This document shows positions 6,339 through 14,167 of a DNA stretch of 64,000 bases, piece by piece. The DNA is from a virus. The DNA is taken from positions 36,265 to 100,264 of the IMG/VR virus record IMGVR_UViG_3300032116_000067. One strand, written 5' to 3'. How positions within the stretch are numbered: position 1 is the stretch's first letter; every line of letters begins with the position of its first letter. A program made the translations under genes and the position numbers. The notes beneath the pieces are model-generated. The model was not told where the DNA came from and ran no database searches. It saw nothing but the letters and a program-made list of their open reading frames with translations.

Positions 6339-6926
6339 ATGATCAAAAGGTATTATCCTTTGCGTCTTCCCGACGATACAGCTTGGGAAAGACGAAGGTG
6401 GCTACGTTATGTACCCCGCCCTCTAAAGAACCTTGTACAAGGAATCTACAACATCATCCGCTGGATACCAACGATCTATCGGGATCGAGACTGGGATCAT
6501 GCTTTTCTCAACGATATGCTTCAGAAGAAACTGGAGTATATGAGAAAAGAGCTGGTCTACGCTAACCGGCACCAAGGCGTATGTGAAATCAACAAGGACT
6601 TAACCTTGGCTCTCAATCTGCTTCAGCGGATAAAAGAGGATTATTATGACATTGAGATGTATGACTACTACAAAGTAAATCATACGTTCAAACCGGTGGG
6701 CGCAACAGGTGACTACCTGACCATCGAAGAAACTATCGTAGAAAATAGACTGGCCGGATACTTATTCAAGTACCGACGAATAGCTGATAAGCTACGTAAA
6801 GAACACAACCTGAGCTATAAAGACAACGCTACTCTGGCAAGACTGGTAGCGTATCATAATCAGGACCGTTGTGCACGAATCTTTTGGAAACTTCTTTATT
6901 ACAAACAAAACCAGTGGTGGGACTAA
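6339..6926 (+). CDS. conserved phage protein ending in the WWD motif
   Basis: A 195-residue, basic and aromatic protein. The central RDWDHAFLNDMLQKKLEYM segment, an INKDLTLALNLLQRI helix and the ending CARIFWKLLYYKQNQWWD are typical of a family widespread in tailed phages with no assigned function. No catalytic motif or membrane segment. It lies 11 bases upstream of the AAA ATPase gene. Confidence 0.75.
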   Translation: MIKRYYPLRLPDDTAWERRRWLRYVPRPLKNLVQGIYNIIRWIPTIYRDRDWDHAFLNDMLQKKLEYMRKELVYANRHQGVCEINKDLTLALNLLQRIKEDYYDIEMYDYYKVNHTFKPVGATGDYLTIEETIVENRLAGYLFKYRRIADKLRKEHNLSYKDNATLARLVAYHNQDRCARIFWKLLYYKQNQWWD

Positions 6927-6937
6927 AATCAACAGTT

Positions 6938-7972
6938 ATGAACAACGTATGGGTGCAGTCAGCTAACAACTTTATGCTTCGTGAAGTATCTACTCAGAAG
7001 CAACTATTACCTAAAGGTGTATACAAGTTTCAACTGGATCAGTTTGAAAATCCTTATCTAGCCCAGGTACAAGAAGAGTTTGTCTTCCCGTATAAGATCT
7101 ACGGGGTAGAAACAGACTTTGTAGACCGCGTCATCCGCTCCTGGGAACATACTACCGGCAACTTCGGTATTCTTCTGAACGGGCTAAAGGGTACAGGAAA
7201 GACAGTAACTGCAGAACTGATTGCCAACCGTTTAGAGTTACCGGTCATTATCGTGTCTTTTCACAGTGGTAAACTGATCAGCTTTTTGAACGAGATCCAG
7301 CAAGATGTTGTTGTCTTTGTAGACGAATTTGAGAAGATCTACGACGGTTATGAGAACTCTTTGCTTACCATCATGGATGGAGCACTGAAGACCCAACACC
7401 GGTTGTTCTTCCTGCTTACTACCAACGAACTCCGGGTAGACAAGAATCTGCTCCAGCGTCCCAGCCGGGTGCGTTACGTAAAGACCTTCTCTGATCTGAC
7501 CCTACCGGTCATCATGGAAGTCGTTAAAGACAAACTGGTTCATGATCACTGGTATGACGCTACGGTAAAGTTTATCAGTGAGCTGCCCATTATCACCATG
7601 GACCTGGTTAAATCCGTAGTAGAGGAAGTTAACATTCACGATGAAAGCCCGGAGAACTTCAAAGATGTCTTCAACATTCACGCAGACAAGACCGACATGT
7701 ACAACGTGTACAAGCTGGTAGATGGTGAGAAACAAGAGGTTAACACCTATGTCAACGTTCATCCGGACTATATCACCGAATATAGCGTTAACTCAAACTT
7801 GCATATTAATCACAGACACGTTGGTATCATTACTAAAGTAATCTCTGAAGATCAGTTTGTTATCAAAGAGTACGATGAAAAGACAGATGAGTATACTGAT
7901 GAGGTTGTCTACATCCGAGAAAAAGCCGTAAGAACCCACTTGTCCTTTGTGAACTCTGGCCTCGTATTCTAA
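6938..7972 (+). CDS. AAA+ ATPase
   Basis: A 344-residue protein. Walker A GLKGTGKT lies at residues 81-88, Walker B VVVFVDEFEK at about 124-133, a sensor-1 region LLTTNE follows, and RPSRVR is a candidate arginine finger. The fold is that of a classical AAA ATPase of the FtsH/BCS1 type. The C-terminal third (from about 250) is beta-rich and unassigned. The start at 6938 is chosen over an upstream in-frame ATG that overlaps the previous gene. Family members act as remodelling machines; the substrate here is unknown. Confidence 0.85.
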   Translation: MNNVWVQSANNFMLREVSTQKQLLPKGVYKFQLDQFENPYLAQVQEEFVFPYKIYGVETDFVDRVIRSWEHTTGNFGILLNGLKGTGKTVTAELIANRLELPVIIVSFHSGKLISFLNEIQQDVVVFVDEFEKIYDGYENSLLTIMDGALKTQHRLFFLLTTNELRVDKNLLQRPSRVRYVKTFSDLTLPVIMEVVKDKLVHDHWYDATVKFISELPIITMDLVKSVVEEVNIHDESPENFKDVFNIHADKTDMYNVYKLVDGEKQEVNTYVNVHPDYITEYSVNSNLHINHRHVGIITKVISEDQFVIKEYDEKTDEYTDEVVYIREKAVRTHLSFVNSGLVF

Positions 7973-7983
7973 ACCCTTTTTAT

Positions 7984-8526
7984 ATGACTGATCAATCGTA
8001 TCAGGAACTTAAGAAAACATACCTGGATAACATAACCAGGATGATGACGGATATGGGAGGTATGCCTGCTCATATTGCGATCTTTGGCGTTCATAAGGAT
8101 GAGTCGATAGACGTCCGGGACGCTATTATTCATATTGAGATCCCGAGCTCTATCATGAAATCTGACCGCGGGAAAGACCTCTTTCTAGACAAGATGATAC
8201 CCGGTATTGCTACTAAGATCCGGGATAAGATCACTCCGCACGGGGTAGCCTGGACTTCAGAAGCTTATCTGCGTACCGCTCCTATAGATGGGGAAGTCCC
8301 GGAAAACTGGAAGGATCTTCCGATCCAAAAAGAAGTACTGATCATCAATATGGAGTTTGAACATGTCACAGAGACCCTTATCTATGAGATTGTTCGAGAT
8401 GGTCAACAGGTAACTGAAGATGGTGACCTGGTAGATCAAATTAAGCTTCAAGAGATCGAGGGTATGAAAAGTCCCGAGATGGTCAGCGGCCGCTTTACCG
8501 GGCTGTATCAAAAGTTCAAAGACTAA
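7984..8526 (+). CDS. conserved phage hypothetical protein
   Basis: A 180-residue acidic protein with an alpha-beta pattern and no Cys cluster or membrane segment. Features include AHIAIFGVHKDE near the N-terminus and a C-terminal SPEMVSGRFTGLYQKFK. It follows the AAA ATPase by 11 bases and is closed by a terminator, so the two may work together. I do not recognise a function. Confidence 0.7.
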   Translation: MTDQSYQELKKTYLDNITRMMTDMGGMPAHIAIFGVHKDESIDVRDAIIHIEIPSSIMKSDRGKDLFLDKMIPGIATKIRDKITPHGVAWTSEAYLRTAPIDGEVPENWKDLPIQKEVLIINMEFEHVTETLIYEIVRDGQQVTEDGDLVDQIKLQEIEGMKSPEMVSGRFTGLYQKFKD

Positions 8527-8553
8527 GTAGTCCTTTTTTTTAATCCTCAATGA

Positions 8554-8580
8554 AGCGTGGTAGAGTATCACGCTTTTTTA
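8554..8580 (+). terminator. Rho-independent-type terminator
   Basis: AGCGTG (8554-8559) and CACGCT (8569-8574) enclose a 9-nt loop; a run of T follows to 8579. It closes the 6339-8526 block. Confidence 0.75.
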
Positions 8581-8602
8581 TTCACGTCAATTAACACAAG
8601 TC

Positions 8603-8953
8603 ATGACCAGCGTTAAGAAACTCCCCCAAGACGAGCTAAACAAACTGCACACTCTGCTGATCAATGGGCACGGTCTTACTAAGATTTCCAAGCAAACAGG
8701 TCTTCCTTACAGCCTGGTACAGAGTGTAAGAAAAAGAATGGTTGAAGCAGGTATAGTAAAACCGCTGTATAAAACATCAGGTAAAAAGCGTGCAAGCAGA
8801 AAGCATCGTATCCCTGCAGAAGCCCCGGCCGCTGATATTGCGGTGGCTCAAGATATGCCGCAGTTTACTCTGATGATCAATGGCACCCAGATTGATCTGA
8901 AGAATGTGAAGTCCGTGTTTATCTCTCCGGAGTTGGTTGATGTCAAATATTGA
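8603..8953 (+). CDS. helix-turn-helix DNA-binding protein
   Basis: A 116-residue protein. Residues 6-48 form a resolvase/sigma-like HTH (LHTLLINGHGLTKISKQTG, then LVQSVRKRMVEAG). A Lys/Arg-rich linker (about 50-72) and a C-terminal domain with FTLMINGTQIDLKNV follow. This layout, HTH plus a short C-terminal strand region, is common in small phage proteins and suggests a transcription regulator or DNA-binding adaptor. The target is unknown; candidates are the repeated GTTCTACAA sites. Confidence 0.65.
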   Translation: MTSVKKLPQDELNKLHTLLINGHGLTKISKQTGLPYSLVQSVRKRMVEAGIVKPLYKTSGKKRASRKHRIPAEAPAADIAVAQDMPQFTLMINGTQIDLKNVKSVFISPELVDVKY

Positions 8954-8959
8954 GTTTGT

Positions 8960-9127
8960 ATGATCAAGCTATTGCGTAAAGTGTTCTTTAGAACCGAAGA
9001 TCAAACCGAGGAACTGAAAACCAGGGTCAAGCAGCTTGAAACCAAGTTGGCAGAGCGTCAAGAGGTCATTAATAAGACCAATGCCTACTGGAAAAAGAGG
9101 CTCCGTGACGCCACTCGTAAGTCTTAA
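8960..9127 (+). CDS. very small coiled-coil protein
   Basis: A 55-codon reading frame six bases after the upstream stop. A basic amphipathic N-terminus (IKLLRKVFFR) leads into a heptad-patterned helix (ELKTRVKQLETKLAE) and a basic tail. Composition and spacing match the neighbouring genes, which supports it as real. Function unknown. Confidence 0.5.
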   Translation: MIKLLRKVFFRTEDQTEELKTRVKQLETKLAERQEVINKTNAYWKKRLRDATRKS

Positions 9128-9161
9128 GCCCGGAGTATAGCCCTATTATCCGCCTAATATC

Positions 9162-9192
9162 TTGTAGACCTTTGTAGTATAATATATAGAAC
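9162..9192 (+). promoter_or_regulatory. promoter/operator region with TTGTAGA motif
   Basis: TTGTAGAC (9162-9169), TTTGTAG (9171-9177) and TATAGAAC (9185-9192) lie in an AT-rich gap just before the gene at 9218. Motifs of this type recur before most transcription units here (see findings). Confidence 0.5.
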
Positions 9193-9217
9193 TTAGTTTT
9201 ATATAAATACTACCCTG

Positions 9218-9481
9218 ATGTTGTATCAACTTCCCACGGGACGGGTGATTGAGATCAGCACAGAACAGTACCTAGAGATGTCCGATGAAGAACTGGAATA
9301 CCTTATTGCTTACAACTACGGAGATACCTTGGAAGACCCATGGTTTGGATCCGTCTTGCATAAGAAAGAACCGGTAACCCACTCAGAAGACCCACCCGAT
9401 GTGCTGCCTGACCTGACTGATATACCTGACATAGACAAGATAACGTATACGGATATAGACTACGATCCGGATGAAGAATAG
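9218..9481 (+). CDS. small acidic hypothetical protein
   Basis: An 87-residue, strongly acidic protein. The N-terminal half (QLPTGRVIEISTEQYLEMSDEELEYLIAYNYG) resembles an N-terminal pattern common in phage small proteins. The C-terminal half is an Asp/Glu/Pro-rich tail. The charge could indicate DNA mimicry, but that is only a guess. It sits alone between a promoter-like region and a terminator; its stop is TAG. Confidence 0.65.
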   Translation: MLYQLPTGRVIEISTEQYLEMSDEELEYLIAYNYGDTLEDPWFGSVLHKKEPVTHSEDPPDVLPDLTDIPDIDKITYTDIDYDPDEE

Positions 9482-9506
9482 TCCCCTAGATGGTGTTAAC
9501 CCACCG

Positions 9507-9539
9507 AGCCCCCACGGAAGAACTCCTGGGGGCTTTTTA
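9507..9539 (+). terminator. Rho-independent-type terminator
   Basis: AGCCCCC (9507-9513) pairs with GGGGGCT (9528-9534), followed by TTTTATTTT. A strong stem closing the single-gene unit at 9218. Confidence 0.8.
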
Positions 9540-9565
9540 TTTTCTCACAATCAATACCTTAAACA

Positions 9566-10042
9566 ATGGGTAAAGTAGTAGTAACTGCCGACAAGAACGG
9601 CAACGTAATTAGTGTATCTGAAAACAACCCCGAATACGGTTACGTACGGGTAGAGCAAACTGGTTCATTCATCAATGATCAAGGTTGGCTGAGGATTAGC
9701 CGCCGTTCTGCTCTGATCAAGGGTCTCGTTAAAGACCTAGTAGAAACTGGTTTTACAGAAGGTCAAGAAATGCCCGGTAAGATCGTCGTAAAAGAGTCCC
9801 TGAGTCCGTTCAATCCGGAAAACCCCGACCGTGATCTGAAGATTGCCGGTGATTCCGGTGTAGTATGCCGCCTGGATGATCAACCGATCTTCCGTCAGAC
9901 GTTCTATACCACGAACGAAGCAGCTCAAGATCAGTTCATTGCACATACCAATACGGAAGAAATCCGTGAGGTGCAGGCAGCCCAGAGAGCCATGGTGTCT
10001 CTGAAGATGAGGCCGCAGATGAACCAGGTCGCAGAGATCTAA
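9566..10042 (+). CDS. conserved phage hypothetical protein
   Basis: A 158-residue protein, beta-rich in its N-terminal two thirds (KVVVTADKNGNVI, GYVRVEQTG, EMPGKIVVKESL) with a helical, Gln/Arg-rich tail. It forms its own transcription unit closed by a terminator, and its codon use (GC-richer) suggests good expression. A nucleic-acid-binding beta domain is possible but I cannot assign one. Confidence 0.7.
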   Translation: MGKVVVTADKNGNVISVSENNPEYGYVRVEQTGSFINDQGWLRISRRSALIKGLVKDLVETGFTEGQEMPGKIVVKESLSPFNPENPDRDLKIAGDSGVVCRLDDQPIFRQTFYTTNEAAQDQFIAHTNTEEIREVQAAQRAMVSLKMRPQMNQVAEI

Positions 10043-10063
10043 CATTGAATAATCTAACACAGC

Positions 10064-10099
10064 AAGAGGCCTGAACCTGTAGAGGTTTGGGCCTCTTTA
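10064..10099 (+). terminator. Rho-independent-type terminator
   Basis: AAGAGGC (10064-10070) pairs with GCCTCTT (10091-10097), with inner AACCT/AGGTT pairs. The T-rich 3' flank merges into the next TTGTAGAAC motif. Confidence 0.75.
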
Positions 10100-10100
10100 T

Positions 10101-10150
10101 TTGTAGAACTGAGACATATTGTATACCTTCACCTATCTAATTTGTAGAAG
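10101..10150 (+). promoter_or_regulatory. two TTGTAGAA motifs before the 10151 gene
   Basis: TTGTAGAAC (10101-10109) and TTGTAGAAG (10142-10150) flank an AT-rich stretch. The second copy abuts the ATG. Interpreted as promoter/operator by recurrence; function inferred. Confidence 0.45.
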
Positions 10151-10672
10151 ATGCCTTACAATCCGAACAAAACCATCACGGCTAACTCTAAGGGTATTAT
10201 CATATCCTTTAGAGACGACAACAAACCCAAGTACATTCCGTACAAGAACAAAGAAGTAGATAATCTGCAGCATCTTGGACGTAGTCTGTACCAGACGTTT
10301 GACCTGCCCGCTTTCAACAAGATTCAACAGAAGCTGTATGCCGAAGCTCTTTATGGTATCAACGCTTATGATCAATCTGAGATTATGACGCTGACTCATA
10401 AAGATATTCTGCGGATCACTGCTCTGCATCGCCGCGTTCAGTTCTTTTTGAACCGGTGGAAACAAGAGATCATGGACTGTAAAGTAGATGCTTTGCTGTC
10501 TAAACTCTTTCCCCACTCTAAAGTCGTAAAAGACATGAGCACTGTTAAAGGGTACAACCGGGCGTTCACTGCCAGGTATTCTTTCAAAGAACTGGGACTT
10601 ACCCAGGAAGCTGTCGCTAATAAGCTGGTAGAGATGGGTTTTCTACCACAAAATTTTTTTCAGTTAACGTAA
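10151..10672 (+). CDS. conserved phage hypothetical protein
   Basis: A 173-residue basic protein. Beta-like N-terminus (TITANSKGIIISF) and a long helical centre with LTHKDILRITALHRRVQFFLNRWKQEI. I recall similar proteins in other crAss-like genomes but no function. Positioned upstream of an HNH protein and an SNF2-type helicase. Confidence 0.7.
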   Translation: MPYNPNKTITANSKGIIISFRDDNKPKYIPYKNKEVDNLQHLGRSLYQTFDLPAFNKIQQKLYAEALYGINAYDQSEIMTLTHKDILRITALHRRVQFFLNRWKQEIMDCKVDALLSKLFPHSKVVKDMSTVKGYNRAFTARYSFKELGLTQEAVANKLVEMGFLPQNFFQLT

Positions 10673-10678
10673 TCACTC

Positions 10679-10900
10679 ATGGAAGCAATATTTGTTAGTA
10701 ATGGGGAAACCCAGTTAATACTATCTCCCGAAGACGAGCTGGAACGAATGTTACTTAATAAACTCCTGAACTCCGGCCCTGTTGAGTTTCAGTTGATTAG
10801 TCAACCTGTTGGTGTACTAGGTAAGTCTGTTAAAGATGCAATGATCATCAGACCTAAAACAAACTACGTAAGTGATACAGACAAAACTGAAACTTTGTAA
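10679..10900 (+). CDS. small hypothetical protein
   Basis: A 73-residue protein starting six bases after the upstream stop. No Cys, no membrane helix; a Leu-rich helix at residues 20-32. Its 3' end overlaps the GTG start of the HNH gene by 29 bp, suggesting coupling. Function unknown. Confidence 0.55.
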   Translation: MEAIFVSNGETQLILSPEDELERMLLNKLLNSGPVEFQLISQPVGVLGKSVKDAMIIRPKTNYVSDTDKTETL

Positions 10901-11261
10901 TGGTTGCAAGGAGCTCAAACACATCTGGAAGAGCCATGAAAAAGCGAAGTATTGCAAAGAGTGTTGGTATAAGATAGAAAAACCAAAGAAACTCAAGCCC
11001 GTGTCTGCTAAACAAAAAACAGCACTGGACGAGTACAGCAAGAAACGCATGCTCTTTTTGATAGCCAATCCAGTATGTCAGGCTAAACTGGTCGGATGTA
11101 CTGGGGAGGCTACCGATGTGCACCACACAGCAGGTCGTGTAGGAGATAATTATCTAAACATGTCTAAGTGGAGAGCTCTGTGTCGTAACTGTCATACCTG
11201 GGCTGAGAATAATCCAGAAGAAGCTAAAGAATTAGGACTATCAGAAAACCGATTAACATGA
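10872..11261 (+). CDS. HNH-type, NinG-like nuclease
   Basis: A 129-residue protein from a GTG start, chosen because the first CxxC (CNGC, residues 9-12) lies upstream of any ATG. A second pair, CKEC, lies near residue 34. The C-terminal half holds an HNH core: CQAKLVGC, DVHHTAGR (His-His), then WRALCRNCHTW. Small Zn-containing HNH proteins of this shape in phages are usually recombination or Holliday-junction nucleases (NinG-like). The next gene overlaps by ATGA. Confidence 0.75.
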   Translation: MIQTKLKLCNGCKELKHIWKSHEKAKYCKECWYKIEKPKKLKPVSAKQKTALDEYSKKRMLFLIANPVCQAKLVGCTGEATDVHHTAGRVGDNYLNMSKWRALCRNCHTWAENNPEEAKELGLSENRLT

Positions 11262-11578
11262 ACGTTACAGAGAATACTACCCAGGAGATCGTAAACGCCT
11301 ATACCCGGGACATCAATGACTGGTTAGCTCGTAATAACTATACAGCTAATGCATTTGTTAAGGTACAGATACTGAATCTATTGTTGGGAAGAGACAGACG
11401 TCTTCTTTGCAACAGTGCGTTTGTAGAAGCTGTATTGAAAAATGATCTGCAACGTACCATAGGTTATGCAGACAAAGAGACCATGGCTAACCTTAAGCTG
11501 ATCTATCAGGCGTATTACAACATTGATCCTCCGGTAGAAACCTGGACTCCTGTAAAGAAAGAAAGATTTGAATGGTAA
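11258..11578 (+). CDS. hypothetical protein coupled to the HNH gene
   Basis: A 106-residue, mainly helical protein with no obvious motif. It starts in a 4-bp overlap with the HNH gene and ends three bases before the orphan helicase 5' fragment at 11582, so it was originally directly upstream of the helicase gene. Function unknown. Confidence 0.65.
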   Translation: MNVTENTTQEIVNAYTRDINDWLARNNYTANAFVKVQILNLLLGRDRRLLCNSAFVEAVLKNDLQRTIGYADKETMANLKLIYQAYYNIDPPVETWTPVKKERFEW

Positions 11579-11581
11579 GCT

Positions 11582-11692
11582 ATGAGTAAACGTAATGAGA
11601 TCCAGGATCAAGCCCTGGAGATAGCCTTCAGGCATCAACGCTGTGGCTTGGGTATCTCGATGGGTTTGTTTGTAAAAGTTCTACAATATTAG
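11582..11692 (+). pseudogene. orphaned original N-terminus of the SNF2-type helicase
   Basis: A 36-codon frame whose residues 7-28 (IQDQALEIAFRH, then CGLGISMG) align position by position with residues 10-30 of the intact helicase at 12349 (IQADAIEVALNH, then CSLALSMG). The frame runs out exactly where the Walker A lysine region should begin and enters AT-rich DNA that carries the promoter of the GIY-YIG gene. This is the displaced original 5' end of the helicase gene. Confidence 0.75.
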
Positions 11693-11710
11693 TATATTAT
11701 ATTATAGAAC
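11678..11710 (+). promoter_or_regulatory. promoter/operator of the GIY-YIG gene
   Basis: GTTCTACA (11678-11685) and ATAGAAC (11704-11710) form a spaced inverted pair around TATATTATATTA. The same motif precedes other phage genes, so the inserted element uses the phage's own expression signals. Confidence 0.5.
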
Positions 11711-11723
11711 AAATCTAAACCCT

Positions 11724-12386
11724 ATGAAAATTCCAAGGTCTTTTGGTTTAAAAACTTGTGGTATATACTGTATAACTAATACTAGTAACAAAAAACAGTA
11801 TATCGGTAGTAGTAAAAATATATACCATAGGTTAAAACGGCATCAGTCAGAGCTGCGACGAGGTATTCATGCCAACCCGCATCTTCAAAACAGTTATAAT
11901 AAGCATGGTAAAAACTGCTTTGAGGTCTCAATTCTTGAAGAAGTTCCTGTAGAACTTTTAGTCCAAAAAGAACAGGAGTATATTAATAATCTAGAACCAG
12001 CATATAATATCACACTAGAAGTTATTAGAAATACTCCTTCTCAAGAGTCTAGAAGAAAAATCTCAGCTACTCTAAAACAGCAAAAGTTAATGGGTTTATT
12101 AAAATATCCTACGCATGATGATAAAAAAAAACCAGTGACAATATACGATATAGACTGTAACTGTTTTGGAACTTATGAATCTGAGCGGGCTGCTGCTAAA
12201 AAGTTAGAAGAGCTTTATCCCGGGCTAAAGTACTCTCAATCCGTAGTCAACAGTACTATAAACTTAAAAAACAAAAGAGTAGTTAGTAGATATAAAAGGC
12301 ATTTCTTGCTTAGACCTGAACAGAAATGTATTACTAAAAAAGAGCTATGTGAAACAAAAAAATACAAGAGACAGTATACAAGCTGA
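11724..12386 (+). CDS. GIY-YIG homing endonuclease
   Basis: A 220-residue protein. The N-terminal domain has GIY (residues 13-15), QYIGSS (25-30), a conserved Arg at about 36, HLQNSYNKHG-NCFEVSILEE and EQEYINNLEPAYNI, the standard order for GIY-YIG nucleases (UvrC/I-TevI class). The C-terminal part contains PVTIYDIDCNCFGTYES-RAAAKKL, a NUMOD1-like DNA-recognition module. The gene is clearly more AT-rich than both flanks and splits the helicase gene, as expected of a mobile homing endonuclease gene. Its 3' end overlaps the helicase start by 38 bp. Confidence 0.9.
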   Translation: MKIPRSFGLKTCGIYCITNTSNKKQYIGSSKNIYHRLKRHQSELRRGIHANPHLQNSYNKHGKNCFEVSILEEVPVELLVQKEQEYINNLEPAYNITLEVIRNTPSQESRRKISATLKQQKLMGLLKYPTHDDKKKPVTIYDIDCNCFGTYESERAAAKKLEELYPGLKYSQSVVNSTINLKNKRVVSRYKRHFLLRPEQKCITKKELCETKKYKRQYTS

Positions 12387-13491
12387 TGCTATAGAAGTTG
12401 CTTTAAATCACAAATGTTGTTCGTTAGCCTTAAGCATGGGGGTCGGTAAAACCCTCATCGGACTACGATACTTGGACCATTACCAGCAGTCTAACATGTA
12501 CAAGCTCAATGTGCTGGTAGTGGCTCCAAAGCTCAGCATATTTCAGAGCTGGCAAGATGACGCAGTAAAGTTTGGCCTTCCCCAGGAACTCCTGGAGAAG
12601 GTCACCTTTACCACGTATCTATCACTAAACAAACATAACCCGCATCACTATGACATAGTGGTGTTGGACGAGTGTCACAGTCTTTTAGAGTCCCATCAAA
12701 CTTTCCTGGCTAACTACCACGGTAGAGTACTGGGTCTGACGGGTACTCCGCCCCGGTATCACAACAGTGAAAAAGGCAGGATCGTCGGTAAGTACTGTCC
12801 TGTGATGTTTAAGTACATCACCGATGACGCGGTAGATGATCAGATCCTGAATGATTACCGGATCATCGTACACCGGATGCCATTAAGTACCCAGAATACG
12901 ATACCGGTAACTATGAAGAACAGTACGTTCATGACCTCTGAGCGTAAAAGCTATGACTACTGGAGCAAACGTATCATGGAAGCCCAGAGTAAAAAGCAGG
13001 AACAGATCTCGTCCGTTATGCGAATGAGGGTCCTGATGGACTTTCGAACCAAAGAAGACTACGCCAAGTATCTACTGGAAGAAATAGAAGAAAAGTGTAT
13101 TGTCTTCTGTAACACCCAAGCCCAGGCAGATCGTGTATGCAGTCACTCGGTACACTCCGAGAACCCAGACGCAGAAGCAAACCTTGACATGTTTAAGAAA
13201 GACCAGATCGACAAGCTATCCTGTGTACTGCAGCTCAACGAGGGTATCAATATTCCAAACCTTCGGGCCGGGATCATTATGCATGCATACGGCAACGAGC
13301 GCAAGAGTTCACAGCGTATCGGACGTCTGCTTCGTCTGAACCCAGACGACACAGCGGTGGTGCACATACTCTGCTACCAGAATACGGTAGACGAGCGGTG
13401 GGTCACGGAAGCTTTAAAAGACCTGGACCAGAACAAGATCAAGTATCACGATGTAAACATGAGTAGTCATGAATCTTCATTTCAACGGTAA
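12349..13491 (+). CDS. SNF2/SF2-type DNA helicase
   Basis: A 380-residue protein from a GTG start inside the end of the endonuclease gene. Motif I SMGVGKT lies at residues 29-35, motif II DECH at about 107-110, motif III LTGTPPR at about 130, and motif VI SSQRIGRLLR at about 321. These order and spacings are those of superfamily 2 helicases used by crAss-like phages in replication or recombination. The first 30 residues were supplied by the DNA that came with the endonuclease insertion. The 3' end overlaps the next gene by 23 bp. Confidence 0.9.
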   Translation: MKQKNTRDSIQADAIEVALNHKCCSLALSMGVGKTLIGLRYLDHYQQSNMYKLNVLVVAPKLSIFQSWQDDAVKFGLPQELLEKVTFTTYLSLNKHNPHHYDIVVLDECHSLLESHQTFLANYHGRVLGLTGTPPRYHNSEKGRIVGKYCPVMFKYITDDAVDDQILNDYRIIVHRMPLSTQNTIPVTMKNSTFMTSERKSYDYWSKRIMEAQSKKQEQISSVMRMRVLMDFRTKEDYAKYLLEEIEEKCIVFCNTQAQADRVCSHSVHSENPDAEANLDMFKKDQIDKLSCVLQLNEGINIPNLRAGIIMHAYGNERKSSQRIGRLLRLNPDDTAVVHILCYQNTVDERWVTEALKDLDQNKIKYHDVNMSSHESSFQR

Positions 13492-13864
13492 GTATGTCAA
13501 ACGTAACGGCCGCCTGGAGTTTGCTTCACTGAGTGCAGCTAAACAGTACGAGCTGTTTGTATCACATATTCCGGAGGGTCAGATTGTAGAGTTCTTTTAT
13601 GAGGAGCAGCACGATGATGGTACACTCCCGCAGCTGGCTAAACTGCACGTTCTAATCAAGCAGTTAGCTATGCATATCGGAGAGACGGTAGAGAACATGA
13701 AGATCTTAGTCAAAGATAAAGCAGGACTCTGTATAGCCAGGGAAGTATCCGGTAAAGAATACTTCCTGGCTAAGAGTTTTGCTGAGTGTTCTAAAGATGA
13801 GCTAAGTCTGGCTATTCAAGCAGCCATGGAGATCGGAGAAGAAGTAGGACTTATGGTTTGGTAG
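13469..13864 (+). CDS. conserved phage protein, possibly NinB-like
   Basis: A 131-residue protein. The segment QLAKLHVLIKQLAMHIGETVENMKIL, then KDKAGLC and FAECSKDELSLAIQAAMEIGEE, has the helical layout of small phage recombination proteins such as NinB. The resemblance is by eye and weak. It overlaps the helicase gene by 23 bp, and its 3' end overlaps the convergent gene at 13851 by 14 bp. Confidence 0.6.
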   Translation: MNLHFNGKYVKRNGRLEFASLSAAKQYELFVSHIPEGQIVEFFYEEQHDDGTLPQLAKLHVLIKQLAMHIGETVENMKILVKDKAGLCIAREVSGKEYFLAKSFAECSKDELSLAIQAAMEIGEEVGLMVW

Positions 13865-14135
13865 GCTGTTCTTTATTGAGATCTTCTAAAGTAGCCAATC
13901 CTTTTTCAGATGCTGTTTTTTCAAGATACTGGATCATATAAGCCAAGAAAGCGTAGTGCTGGATCCACTCTTCTTCAAAGTCTTTGTTGATGATCTTTTG
14001 ATAAGCCTCTTGGATCTCTTCTTCAGTTTTGTCAGCAAGCAAAAATAACAACAGCTTCTGTAGACTAATAAGTGTGTTTCCACCAACGGTAATATCAAAA
14101 GTAACATCAGCCTTGATTGTCGTGTATGTAGCCAT
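13851..14135 (-). CDS. conserved phage hypothetical protein, minus strand
   Basis: A 94-residue protein on the opposite strand to its surroundings. The N-terminal beta part (TYTTIKADVTFDITVGGNTLISLQKLLLF) is conserved in my memory of crAss-like genomes; the C-terminal half is an acidic helix. It has its own TAAATTTG promoter on the minus strand and converges on the 13469 gene with a 14-bp overlap and no terminator. Function unknown. Confidence 0.65.
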   Translation of the reverse strand: MATYTTIKADVTFDITVGGNTLISLQKLLLFLLADKTEEEIQEAYQKIINKDFEEEWIQHYAFLAYMIQYLEKTASEKGLATLEDLNKEQPTKP

Positions 14136-14150
14136 AAGATACGTTTCCTA

Positions 14151-14158
14151 CAAATTTA
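14151..14158 (-). promoter_or_regulatory. Bacteroidetes-type -7 element for the minus-strand gene
   Basis: On the minus strand the sequence reads TAAATTTG followed by TAGG, an exact match to TAnnTTTG, 16 bases before the ATG at 14135. It lies in the 32-bp divergent gap before the UDG gene. Confidence 0.6.
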
Positions 14159-14167
14159 GAGAACTTT

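Noticed and set aside
11582-12440. Group I intron carrying the GIY-YIG gene in the helicase
   Set aside because: The DNA before the second exon encodes its own diverged copy of the first exon's protein segment in frame with the helicase, which an intron would not do; no intron core is visible.
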